Assembly (NCBI GenBank): GCA_030038955.1
Contig: JASHQV010000361.1
Coordinates: forward strand, 1-25,999
Reading direction: 5' to 3'
DNA from: Solirubrobacteraceae bacterium
GTDB lineage: Bacteria; Actinomycetota; Thermoleophilia; Solirubrobacterales; Solirubrobacteraceae
DNA: 25,999 nt
Notes under the pieces: model-generated
Databases searched by the model: none
What the model saw: only the letters and a program-made list of their open reading frames with translations
What the model was told of the DNA's origin: nothing
In this document: one piece after another, positions 8,302 to 15,705 of the stretch
How the letters are laid out: each line of letters begins with the position of its first letter
Numbering within the stretch: the first letter of the stretch is position 1
Program-made: the position numbers and the translations under genes

Positions 8302-9747
8302 TCAGCGGCTCCAGACGAGGCTCTTCTGCTTGCCGATGATGGCTCGGAAGCTGCCGTGGCGAGATTTAGCTAGCCCGTGAACGAACACACCTCCGGACGC
8401 CACACGGAGCCTGGAGATCGTGACCCATCGGTGGCCTTTCCTGCGTTGCACGACCACTGTGCCGCCCGTTGGCGAGATGCCCCAAGCGCGCAGAGCATGC
8501 TTGTAGGGCATCACCACGAACGGGAATCTATAGGCCGTAAACGAGGGTTTGCGAGTGCCATTGTGGAAGTAGAGGCCGGAGTAGTAGTCGTTCGGGTTGT
8601 ACTTAGCCGCCTGATCACGCACCAGATACCAGACCGCAGTGTTGACGCCCTCACTCCAAAATACGTAGTAGGACTCCTCCAGCCACCTGGCCTGCTTGGC
8701 CGGGGAGAGACCGTATGGATTGCCGGGCTTGGAGTCGTAGCCGAACTCCGTCACCCACAGTTGCTTGGGGGCACGGGGAAGGGCGCGTCCAGTCGCCAGC
8801 GCCCTACGCTCGACACGCGTCAGCCTTCCCAGATCAGGTGCCGACACATTGTCGGCACCCACCGCGTGCGTGGTTGGAGATCCAACGTCGTAGGGATCCG
8901 AGGCTAACACGTCATAGTGGGCCGGGTTCGGACACGCTACCTCGTGAAGCGCCGTCCCGCTGAGGCAGAGCAGCGTTCGCAGAAAGTCGACAGGGGGTGT
9001 GCGCTGACCCCCCGGCGGATCGCCGTAAGGAGCAAGGCCGCCGGTAATCACCTCGTCATCCTGGTGGACGCTCTTGACTCCCGTATAGAAGGCGTTGAGC
9101 ATGCTGCGGTACAGATTCGGCGCGAACGGCTGCCATTTGCCCCGCTTCTTCACCCACTGCGGCGCCAGGTGGACGTTGAGGTTTACCTCTCCCCATGCCT
9201 GGAAGTAGCGGACACGGGGGAGCGTCTGCCCCGGATGCAGTGGGTCGGGGTAGGAGCCTGAGTAGCGAGTGGCGAGGGCTTGCGCCATCTGGCCGAACGC
9301 GGCTGGCTTCGGCTTCCAGGCGCCGTCAGCCTCCAGAGCTGCGGGTCCGCCCGGCGTCTCGGCCCACCTCGGGGCATCTCCGACAAGAAACGCCACGGAC
9401 ATGCCCGAATTCTGAAATTCTCGCACCCGCGCATCCAGCTCCGAGAACGAGTATTCCGGGCCCGCAGGATTCATAGGGTCAACCCCTGCTGGCGGAGCGT
9501 GTGGTTCGATCGATACCCAGTCGACCTCGAGGAGGACAAGCTTGACGCCGGCGGCGGAGGTCTTCGTGACCCAAGCCTGGGCTGCCTGTGGCGTCCGCTG
9601 CGTGAACCAGACATCATCCGTTATCGCCCTCGTGATGCCACGCGCGGCACGAGCCTGCTGAGGGAGCGCGACTGCCCCGAGAAGTGCCAACAGCACCAAG
9701 GCAGCCCTCCCTAGGCACCAGCCACGCAGCCCATTCGTGCGATGCAT
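8302..9747 (-). CDS. Secreted TIM-barrel glycoside hydrolase (clan A type)
   Basis: A 481-residue protein with a signal peptide: basic RTNGLRGWCLGR, hydrophobic core about 15-29, likely cleavage after QQARA (residue 34). The body looks like a clan GH-A (beta/alpha)8 barrel: VLLEVDWVSIEP (71-82), a probable acid/base E187 in YFQAWGEVN (181-189) and a probable nucleophile E334 in LWVTEFGYDS (330-339). The W-G-E-x-N and T-E-F-G contexts recall GH39/GH5-like enzymes. A C-terminal beta-rich part (about 430-481) follows. Depolymerases of this kind in exopolysaccharide loci trim or release the polymer; the substrate here is unknown. No Shine-Dalgarno is seen; TATCGT ends seven bases before the ATG, so a leaderless start is possible. 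It probably shares a transcript with the glycosyltransferase below it. Confidence 0.85.
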   Translation of the reverse strand: MHRTNGLRGWCLGRAALVLLALLGAVALPQQARAARGITRAITDDVWFTQRTPQAAQAWVTKTSAAGVKLVLLEVDWVSIEPHAPPAGVDPMNPAGPEYSFSELDARVREFQNSGMSVAFLVGDAPRWAETPGGPAALEADGAWKPKPAAFGQMAQALATRYSGSYPDPLHPGQTLPRVRYFQAWGEVNLNVHLAPQWVKKRGKWQPFAPNLYRSMLNAFYTGVKSVHQDDEVITGGLAPYGDPPGGQRTPPVDFLRTLLCLSGTALHEVACPNPAHYDVLASDPYDVGSPTTHAVGADNVSAPDLGRLTRVERRALATGRALPRAPKQLWVTEFGYDSKPGNPYGLSPAKQARWLEESYYVFWSEGVNTAVWYLVRDQAAKYNPNDYYSGLYFHNGTRKPSFTAYRFPFVVMPYKHALRAWGISPTGGTVVVQRRKGHRWVTISRLRVASGGVFVHGLAKSRHGSFRAIIGKQKSLVWSR

Positions 9748-9777
9748 AGGAGAAACGATAGCTGACCGGGAGGGATC

Positions 9778-9810
9778 ATGAAGCCGTGGCCGTCGTCAGG
9801 GTTGTCGTGA
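9778..9810 (+). other. Possible 10-codon mini-ORF with strong ribosome binding site
   Basis: GGGAGGGA (9768-9775) is followed by ATG at 9778 and ten codons (MKPWPSSGLS) to a TGA. It lies in the 284-bp gap between the divergent glycoside hydrolase and glycosyltransferase genes, upstream of the latter. It may be a leader peptide or chance; nothing else is recognisable in this gap. Confidence 0.25.
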
Positions 9811-10031
9811 GAGCTTTGCTAGCGGCTACGGGAGTCCGTGCTGCCACGGCGTCGCCGAGCATGTGATTCTTGGCGGCGAGGACCTCGGGGCCGAGCTCCG
9901 TGACGCACGTCGTAAAGTGGGTCTGACGAACCCTGACCGTGCCTGATCGGTATGCGGAGATCGTTGAGATCTCTGCGAGTTCGAATTCGCCAGACAAGAG
10001 CCCCAAAGCCGCAGACAGCGAATCCCAGGCA

Positions 10032-11123
10032 ATGACCTCGCGCATCCTCGTCCTGACCCCATATCTCTATGGCACGACCCCCGGACCGCGTTCGAGCTTT
10101 GAGCTGTGGGAGCCGATTTTGAGTCAGGCCGACATACATCTCGACTACGCTGAGTTCGAGACCGAGGAGCTACACAAAGTTATTCGGGAAGGCGGCCACG
10201 TGGCGCGCAAGGTTGCGGCCATGGTCGAAGCCTATGTCCGCTTCCTGAGCAAGCTGGGTGATGTCAGGCAGTACGACGCCGTCCTGGTAAATCGCGAGGC
10301 GACACTGATCGGTCCGGCGCTGATCGAGCGTTGGATCACCCGACGGGGAACGCCCCTGATCTACTGGATCGATGACCCACTCTATATCCCGTATCGCAGC
10401 CGCGCGAACGGCGCTCTGTCCTACCTGAAGTTCTTCGGGAAGGTCAAGACGCTCTGCAAGATCAGCACGGCAGTGATGACCAACTTTGTGAGTCACACCG
10501 AGTTTGCCCGCCGATACAACGCACGCGTCTGGGAGATCCCGAGCCTGGTGGATGGGGATCGCTACTCCGGCTGGATGCCTTCTGACGGCGGGCTCGGTCA
10601 GCCGGTGTGTGTCGGCTGGAGCGGGAGCGCGACATCCGCTATCAATCTCGCGGAGATCGAGCGTCCCTTACGAGTGCTCGGCGCTCGTGAGGACATCGCA
10701 CTGCACCTGATCGGGGCGCGCAAATCCGATCTGGCCGGCGTAGCACACACGAGCCAGCGCTGGGATGCGCAGACCGAGGTCGAGGACCTGCGGCGTCTTG
10801 ACGTCGGCCTAGTGCCCCTGATTGACCATCCTTGGGCTCCGCATAAGTTCTACCTGAAGCTGGTCCAGTACATGGCGTTGGGGATTCCTCCCGTGGCATC
10901 GCCGATGGGTTCGAACCCAATCGTTATCGAGCATGGCAAATCCGGTTTTCTCGCGAGAGATCAGGACGAATGGCTGCGGACGCTGGCGCGCCTGGTTGAG
11001 GATCGCGATCTCCGCGAGGCAATCGGCAAGCGCGCGGCCGAGGTAGCCCATCAGCGCTACACAGTCCAGGCAAACGCTGAGAGAATCGTCTCAGCGTTCG
11101 AGGAAGCCCTGGGTGCTGCATGA
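10032..11123 (+). CDS. Glycosyltransferase, GT4-like (GT-B fold)
   Basis: A 363-residue protein from ATG 10032, where the typical opening ILVLTPYLYGTTPGPRSS begins; a GTG at 9939 in the same frame would add 31 polar residues that look non-homologous. The acceptor half includes YDAVLVNREATLIGPALIE and LIYWIDDPLYIPY. The donor half has VCVGWSGSATS, LHLIGA, VGLVPLIDHPWAPHKFYLKLVQYMALGIPPVASPMGSNPIVIEHGKSG (the F-K-L-Q-Y-M-A-G-P-V pattern of GT4) and a terminal helix. No membrane segment is visible. It stands alone on the plus strand with the FkbM-like gene after it, joined by a 20-codon relay ORF. Local GC is low for this window. Confidence 0.87.
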   Translation: MTSRILVLTPYLYGTTPGPRSSFELWEPILSQADIHLDYAEFETEELHKVIREGGHVARKVAAMVEAYVRFLSKLGDVRQYDAVLVNREATLIGPALIERWITRRGTPLIYWIDDPLYIPYRSRANGALSYLKFFGKVKTLCKISTAVMTNFVSHTEFARRYNARVWEIPSLVDGDRYSGWMPSDGGLGQPVCVGWSGSATSAINLAEIERPLRVLGAREDIALHLIGARKSDLAGVAHTSQRWDAQTEVEDLRRLDVGLVPLIDHPWAPHKFYLKLVQYMALGIPPVASPMGSNPIVIEHGKSGFLARDQDEWLRTLARLVEDRDLREAIGKRAAEVAHQRYTVQANAERIVSAFEEALGAA

Positions 11124-11182
11124 CCAGAAGTCGCCAGCTTGGCGCGCTGGATGGGCGAGACGGTCAACAGCTGAGATCGTGA
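11120..11182 (+). other. Possible 20-codon relay ORF between glycosyltransferase and FkbM-like gene
   Basis: The glycosyltransferase ends in ATGA (11120-11123), opening a 20-codon frame that closes at TGA 11180-11182. That stop overlaps a GTG (11179) in frame with the FkbM-like gene and lies two bases before its ATG (11185). The arrangement would let ribosomes pass across the gap. No function is claimed for the peptide. Confidence 0.3.
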
Positions 11183-11184
11183 CG

Positions 11185-11967
11185 ATGAAGATCCTGCTCG
11201 ACGTAGGCGGAAATACCGGACAGACCGTGCGCGCGGTGCTTGACCACTTCAATTTTGACCGTATCGTCACCTTCGAACCAGCACCGCAGTGCTGGCGGGA
11301 GATCGAGTCGATTGGCGATCCACGTGTCGAGCTATGCCGCTTTGGCCTATGGCGAGAGACCTGTGAGCGTGAGCTCCACGATCCTGGCAGTGAGGCTGCA
11401 AGTATCTTCGCGGATTTCGAGTCCCAGGATCGCTCGACGAAGGTCACTACGATCAATCTTGTGAAGGCCAGTGACTGGCTCGCCGCTAATGTGTCCGACG
11501 ATGACGTCGTGTTCATGAAGTTGAATTGCGAGGGCGCTGAGTGCGACATCATCGAGGATCTATTGGAGAGTGGCCAGTTCGGCAAGATCTATAACGTCAT
11601 GGTGACGTTCGATGTCCGCAAGAGCCAGTCGCAGCGTAGTCGGGAGCTGCCGCTCCGCCGACGGCTTCTGCGAGAGGGGCACAGGAACGTGGTCTACGCT
11701 GAGGACGTGTTACGCGGCGAGACACATGCCGAGCGCATAGCTAACTGGCTAAACATGGTCGGCGCGCCGGAAGGGGTCTCGCTGGCTGAGCTTCGTACGA
11801 AGTATGCGCCGCTTCTCGCGGATCTATCTCAGAGGAAGGGGCGGTTGGCCAGGCTCGAGGTGTTTCTGCGAGCCCATTTCTTCCGGCACGTACCCGGGCC
11901 TCTGAAGCCGGCTTTCGCGCATATCTGGGGCCGCCTGATGCGAGGACGGCGGCAGGGGCCAGGCTAA
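11185..11967 (+). CDS. FkbM-family-like methyltransferase
   Basis: A 260-residue protein starting MKILLDVGGNTGQTV, with motif I D6-V-G-G-N-T-G of FkbM-type SAM-dependent methyltransferases directly at the N-terminus; GTG at 11179 is an alternative start adding two residues. Motif II is IVTFEPAPQ (about 29-37). Motif IV/V is represented by VVFMKLNCEGAECDIIEDLL, where the usual FkbM pattern is (I/L)KxDxEGxE, so an N-C replaces the common I-D. The family O-methylates sugars and other small molecules; a sugar of the exopolysaccharide is the likely target. The C-terminal about 75 residues are basic and family-variable. Sampled GC in this gene is 50-55%, the lowest I counted in the window. It converges on the AsnB gene with 19 bases between stops. 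Confidence 0.83.
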   Translation: MKILLDVGGNTGQTVRAVLDHFNFDRIVTFEPAPQCWREIESIGDPRVELCRFGLWRETCERELHDPGSEAASIFADFESQDRSTKVTTINLVKASDWLAANVSDDDVVFMKLNCEGAECDIIEDLLESGQFGKIYNVMVTFDVRKSQSQRSRELPLRRRLLREGHRNVVYAEDVLRGETHAERIANWLNMVGAPEGVSLAELRTKYAPLLADLSQRKGRLARLEVFLRAHFFRHVPGPLKPAFAHIWGRLMRGRRQGPG

Positions 11968-11986
11968 GGTTAGAGCGTCGGCACCG

Positions 11987-13867
11987 TCACCAGTCGTGCC
12001 GTCGCAGGAATAATTCAAGCGTCAGCAAGGTCCACAGTGCACCTCCGTGCTCTGCGGCGCCGGTGCCGTGCTCATACAGGAGCTCGTCGACGGTGTCGCC
12101 ATTGACGTGCCCGCGAATATGTGCCGCTGGTCCCAGCATCGATTGCATGTAGTGCTCCAGATCCTCGCGGAACCAGCGATCCAGCGGCACGCCAAAACCA
12201 CGTTTTCGCCTTGACAGAATCTCCTCTGGCAGCAGGTCAGCCAGGGCCCGCTTGAGCACCCGCTTGAGCGATAGCCCGCGGACCTTGAGAGATGGTGCGA
12301 GTCGACTGGCGAACTCGATCAGCTCTGTGTCGAGGAACGGCGAGCGGACCTCGAGACCGTGCGCCATGCTGGTGCGGTCCATCTTTACCAGCAGATCGTC
12401 GAGCAAGTACGTGTCGATGTTCAGCGCGAGCAGTCGATCAAGCGTCTGAGCGCCGGCTGTCTGCTGCCACAGCTCCACGTACTCTTGGCGCGCCCAATCA
12501 TCAGGCCGGTCGAGGAGCCGCTGGCGCCAAAGCTCCGGCACGTAGCTGATCCAACCAAGGTAGGCCTCGGGCATGCCCTCATCGACCACGGCGGCCAGCC
12601 GCTGGGCGCTTCCAACCCTCCCTTTGAGCGCCGATGGCTGCAGGGCGCCGAGCAGCAGTCGTCCGGCGCCGCGTACGACGGGCGGAATCCTGCGAAGGCG
12701 GTCGATCGCCAGTCCAGCAGCGAAACGCTCATAGCCACCGAACAGCTCGTCACCGCCGTCTCCCGACAGCGCGACCGTCACTTGTTGACGAGCTACCTGG
12801 TTGAGCAGGAAAGTCGGCACGGCGCTCGAGTCGCCAAACGGTTGGTCGTGATGCCACACCAGCCGCTCCACCAAATCCACTGCCTCGGGATGAACGACCG
12901 ACTCATGATGATCGGTGCCGAAGCGAGCCGCAACGGCTCTGGCGAATGGACGCTCGTCGTATCCCTCGCGATCGTCGAAGCCGATAGTGAAGGTCTTGAC
13001 CGGCTCTCCCATGACACCTGCCATAACCGACACGATCGCGGCCGAGTCAACTCCGCCACTGAGAAACGCACCGAGCGGGACGTCTGAGATCAGCCGCCGG
13101 CGGATCGCTGCCTGGAGGCGTCGGCGAACCTCCCGCGCAGCCTCATCGAGGCTTAGGTCGAGCGGCGCGACCGCTCCGTTGATGCCCGGGACCTCAAGGG
13201 ACCAGTAGCGTTCGATGACAGGATCGGCACCCGGCCTCAACGTCAGCACATGTGCGGGGGGAAGGCTCTGGATGCCGGCAAAGAACGTGTCGGGGGTCGG
13301 TACATACCCGAAGGTCAAGTACGCGGAGAGTGCGCGCTCGTTGAGCTCGCATGACACTGCGGGATGCGCCAGCACGCCCTTGATCTCGCTCGCGAACACG
13401 AACGCCTTCGGTGATCGCCAGTAGTAGAGCGGCTTCTTGCCAACGCGGTCACGGCCTACGAGCAGCCGCTCGCGACGGCGGTCCCAGACGGCAAACGCGA
13501 ACATGCCGTCGAGCTTCTGCGCGATCAGCTTGGCGGGATGCTCTTCAGCCAGATGCGCGAGAACCTCCGTGTCGCCGCTGGTTGCGAGGCGATGGCCCTC
13601 GACCCGCAACTGCTCGCGCAGGCCGTGGAAGTTGTATATCTCGCCGTTTAGGACAGCACCGATGTCACCGCTCTCGTCGAGCACCGGCGGATCGCCCGTG
13701 ACCAAGTCGATGATCGAGAGCCGGTTCTGCCCCACGACTCCGCGGCCGCCGCTGAAGTAGCCCTCAGCATCTGGGCCTCGGTGACGCTGCGTGGCGAGTT
13801 GGGCGTCGATCGAGGATGCGGGGCTCCCGTCTTGGCTCGCAAGCACGGCACCGGCGATGCCGCACAT
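11987..13867 (-). CDS. asnB: AsnB-type asparagine synthetase / glutamine-dependent amidotransferase
   Basis: A 626-residue protein. The start at 13867 is fixed by the invariant MCGIAG, whose C2 is the glutaminase nucleophile after Met removal; the frame stays open upstream but that part is not homologous. The N-terminal Ntn-hydrolase domain has QRHRGPD, NRLSIID, LNGEIYN and SGDTEVLAHL. The synthetase domain has the PP-loop GAFLSGGVDSAAI and SGDGGDELFGGYERF. The length and motifs are those of class B asparagine synthetases. In polysaccharide loci such enzymes often amidate a uronic acid or other sugar carboxylate (WbpS-like), or act as the amidotransferase of exosortase loci. The context favours this over housekeeping asparagine synthesis, but that is inference. 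It is divergent from the deacetylase gene (122-bp gap). Confidence 0.93.
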   Translation of the reverse strand: MCGIAGAVLASQDGSPASSIDAQLATQRHRGPDAEGYFSGGRGVVGQNRLSIIDLVTGDPPVLDESGDIGAVLNGEIYNFHGLREQLRVEGHRLATSGDTEVLAHLAEEHPAKLIAQKLDGMFAFAVWDRRRERLLVGRDRVGKKPLYYWRSPKAFVFASEIKGVLAHPAVSCELNERALSAYLTFGYVPTPDTFFAGIQSLPPAHVLTLRPGADPVIERYWSLEVPGINGAVAPLDLSLDEAAREVRRRLQAAIRRRLISDVPLGAFLSGGVDSAAIVSVMAGVMGEPVKTFTIGFDDREGYDERPFARAVAARFGTDHHESVVHPEAVDLVERLVWHHDQPFGDSSAVPTFLLNQVARQQVTVALSGDGGDELFGGYERFAAGLAIDRLRRIPPVVRGAGRLLLGALQPSALKGRVGSAQRLAAVVDEGMPEAYLGWISYVPELWRQRLLDRPDDWARQEYVELWQQTAGAQTLDRLLALNIDTYLLDDLLVKMDRTSMAHGLEVRSPFLDTELIEFASRLAPSLKVRGLSLKRVLKRALADLLPEEILSRRKRGFGVPLDRWFREDLEHYMQSMLGPAAHIRGHVNGDTVDELLYEHGTGAAEHGGALWTLLTLELFLRRHDW

Positions 13868-13976
13868 CAGCTCGCTGCCACTGGCCGGTGTAGCGAAGGT
13901 GACACGACCCCCATCGCTGAGGAAGCTAGCAGCCGCGCAGCCAAGTTGCGCTCCGGCCTGAAGACGATCCCGTGCG

Positions 13977-13989
13977 TATACTCGCGCCG
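13977..13989 (+). promoter_or_regulatory. -10 element adjacent to the deacetylase start (leaderless transcript candidate)
   Basis: TATACT (13977-13982) ends seven bases before the ATG at 13990, placing the expected transcription start at or next to the A of the ATG. There is no Shine-Dalgarno. No convincing -35 lies 16-18 bases upstream. Leaderless mRNAs with this geometry are common in actinobacteria. Confidence 0.45.
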
Positions 13990-15024
13990 ATGGAAAATGG
14001 GAGGTCCGGCTTGGGCGGCCGTTTCGTGATCTCGCTTGATTTCGAGCTTCACTGGGGGGTACGTGACCAATGGTCCGTGGATCAGTATCGCTCGAACCTG
14101 CTGGGTGTACGTGAGGTTGTGCCCCGGATCTTGGAGCTCTTCGAGGGATGTCAGATTCACGCCACGTGGGCCACGGTAGGATTCCTGATGGCAGAGGATC
14201 GCGACGAGCTCCTCGATCACCTTCCCGATGTGAGGGGGGCTTACATGGATCCCCGCCTCGACCCGTATACCGAGCTGCCAACTGTGGGACAGAACGAGCG
14301 GGATGACCCATTTCACTATGCTCCCTCGCTGGTTCAGTTGGTTGCGATGGCACCTGACCAAGAGATCGCAACGCATACGCTGTCGCACTTCTACGTGCTC
14401 GATCCGGGGGTCTCGGACGATGCGTTCCGAGCAGATATCAAGGCGGCACTGGGGTTGGCGGCGAGTCATCATCTTGCGCCGACCTCGATCGTCTTTCCCC
14501 GAAACCAGGTGAGCGCGCCGGCGCTGCGGATCTGCCAAGAGCTGGGCCTGACCGCGTTTCGTGGAACGGAACGGGCTTGGTACCAACACCCTCGGCGCGG
14601 CACCGACCCGCAGATCGCACGCGTGTGCCGTCTGGTCGATGCCTACGTTCCCCTGGGAACCCATCACCTCCAGCACGCGCACGAGGTATCAGGCGTGGTC
14701 AACGTGCCGCAGACCAGGTTCCTGAGGCCTTGCCACGGCTCGTTCGGGAGGCTTGACGCGGTCCGCCTCGCTCGAATTGATGCGGCAATGACGGCCGCCG
14801 CAGAGGCGCAGAAGATCTTTCATCTGTGGTGGCATCCGCACAACTTTGGGGCAGACCCAGCGAGCAACCTGGCCTTTCTCGCAAAGATCATTGAACGCTA
14901 CGCAAGGCTCCGCGATTCGTTCGGGTTCAACTCGATGACAATGTGTGAAGTCGCCGACGAGTATCGCTCCGCTACGCGGGCATCCGGCCTCCAGGCGAGC
15001 TCGCCGAAGCCGTTCGGCGATTAG
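13990..15024 (+). CDS. Polysaccharide deacetylase (NodB-fold)
   Basis: A 344-residue protein. ATG 13990 is chosen because the promoter-like TATACT overlaps the alternative GTG at 13972. NodB-type features are FVISLDFELHWG (12-23, with D17 and E19 in place of the classical DD), HATWATVGFL (57-66), the metal-binding H129-x3-H133 in EIATHTLSHF, VFPRNQ and a late LWWHPHNFG with a catalytic-type histidine. The D-F-E variant resembles the PuuE/DUF3473-type deacetylases found in exopolysaccharide and exosortase loci. There is no signal peptide, so it should act in the cytosol, for example on a lipid-linked or nucleotide N-acetyl sugar. It heads a five-gene run; the next start is 12 bases after its stop. 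Confidence 0.9.
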   Translation: MENGRSGLGGRFVISLDFELHWGVRDQWSVDQYRSNLLGVREVVPRILELFEGCQIHATWATVGFLMAEDRDELLDHLPDVRGAYMDPRLDPYTELPTVGQNERDDPFHYAPSLVQLVAMAPDQEIATHTLSHFYVLDPGVSDDAFRADIKAALGLAASHHLAPTSIVFPRNQVSAPALRICQELGLTAFRGTERAWYQHPRRGTDPQIARVCRLVDAYVPLGTHHLQHAHEVSGVVNVPQTRFLRPCHGSFGRLDAVRLARIDAAMTAAAEAQKIFHLWWHPHNFGADPASNLAFLAKIIERYARLRDSFGFNSMTMCEVADEYRSATRASGLQASSPKPFGD

Positions 15025-15036
15025 CGCTGCGGAACG

Positions 15037-15705
15037 ATGCCTGTCGCGTCCGATCTCGAGCCGCAGATTCGCCTTGCCGTACCTGGCGACGCAGACGAGA
15101 TAGCCAGGCTCTGGTCAGTGTGCACGCCGGACAGTGTGTGGAGCCAGTTAGGCACGCGGGTTGGGACGGTGTACTTTCGTCGCTTTTGCACGGGTGGCCA
15201 TGAAGTAGGTATGACAGCGTGGACCGGCGACCAGCTGGCGGGCGCGTGTCTGGGCACGGATCGTCCGCAGAGCTACGCTCGCGCGTTCTACGCGGAGCAC
15301 CTTTGGGAGCTTGCACGGGCATTCGCGCGCGAGCTTCCGTCGAGGCCAGCGATCGCGCGCGTCGTGCTCGCTCGCGTCACCAGCGGACTTGTCAGCCAGT
15401 TACACTCGGGCGAGACCTGCGAGCGTCGCCGACCGACGGATGTGCTGCCCGATCTCGGCCTCGATGCGTGCCGCAGCTGCTATCTGAGCGAGATCTTCGT
15501 CCACCCATCGGCGAGGGGTCAGCAGCTCGGCTCCGCTCTGATCCGGCGCTTCTGCGACGAGATGGCCGTGAGGGGCTGCGAAGCCTGCTTCGTGCACGTA
15601 CTAGGCGACAACGTCGCTTCTCAGATCGCGCAGCGCCGCGCAGGATTCGAGTGCGTCGCCCGTCATGGAGTGGATCTCACGTTTGTACGGAAGCTCACCG
15701 AATGA
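15037..15705 (+). CDS. GNAT-family N-acetyltransferase
   Basis: A 222-residue protein. The acetyl-CoA site is clear: CYLSEIFVHPSARGQQLGSALIRRF (about 148-172), with R160-G-Q-Q-L-G165 as the pyrophosphate-binding Q/RxxGxG/A loop, and a GNAT-typical end LGDNVASQIAQRRAGFECVARH. The N-terminus IRLAVPGDADEIARLW is the usual first strand and helix. A long insert (about 85-140) makes it larger than a minimal GNAT of roughly 150 residues. It probably acetylates an amino sugar of the repeat unit, which would pair with the deacetylase upstream; the substrate is unproven. Its TGA overlaps the next ATG (ATGA at 15702-15705). Confidence 0.88.
   Translation: MPVASDLEPQIRLAVPGDADEIARLWSVCTPDSVWSQLGTRVGTVYFRRFCTGGHEVGMTAWTGDQLAGACLGTDRPQSYARAFYAEHLWELARAFARELPSRPAIARVVLARVTSGLVSQLHSGETCERRRPTDVLPDLGLDACRSCYLSEIFVHPSARGQQLGSALIRRFCDEMAVRGCEACFVHVLGDNVASQIAQRRAGFECVARHGVDLTFVRKLTE

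Noticed and set aside
9776..10045. Minus-strand 89-residue frame upstream of the glycosyltransferase
   Set aside because: No ribosome site, no recognisable motif, and it overlaps the glycosyltransferase start; probably chance.
11987..13867. Lasso-peptide cyclase (AsnB-like) with the HprK-like and redox genes as a peptide cluster
   Set aside because: The AsnB has complete asparagine-synthetase motifs and lies 11 kb from the HprK-like gene. No precursor peptide, transglutaminase-like protease or PqqD-like gene is seen between them.
13868..14371. 168-residue upstream extension of the AsnB frame
   Set aside because: AsnB needs Cys directly after Met; MCGIAG at 13867 fixes the start. The extension is the antisense of the deacetylase gene.
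15219..15701. 161-residue upstream extension of the FemAB-like frame
   Set aside because: It overlaps the well-supported GNAT gene in another frame; the ATGA overlap at 15702 is a natural start.
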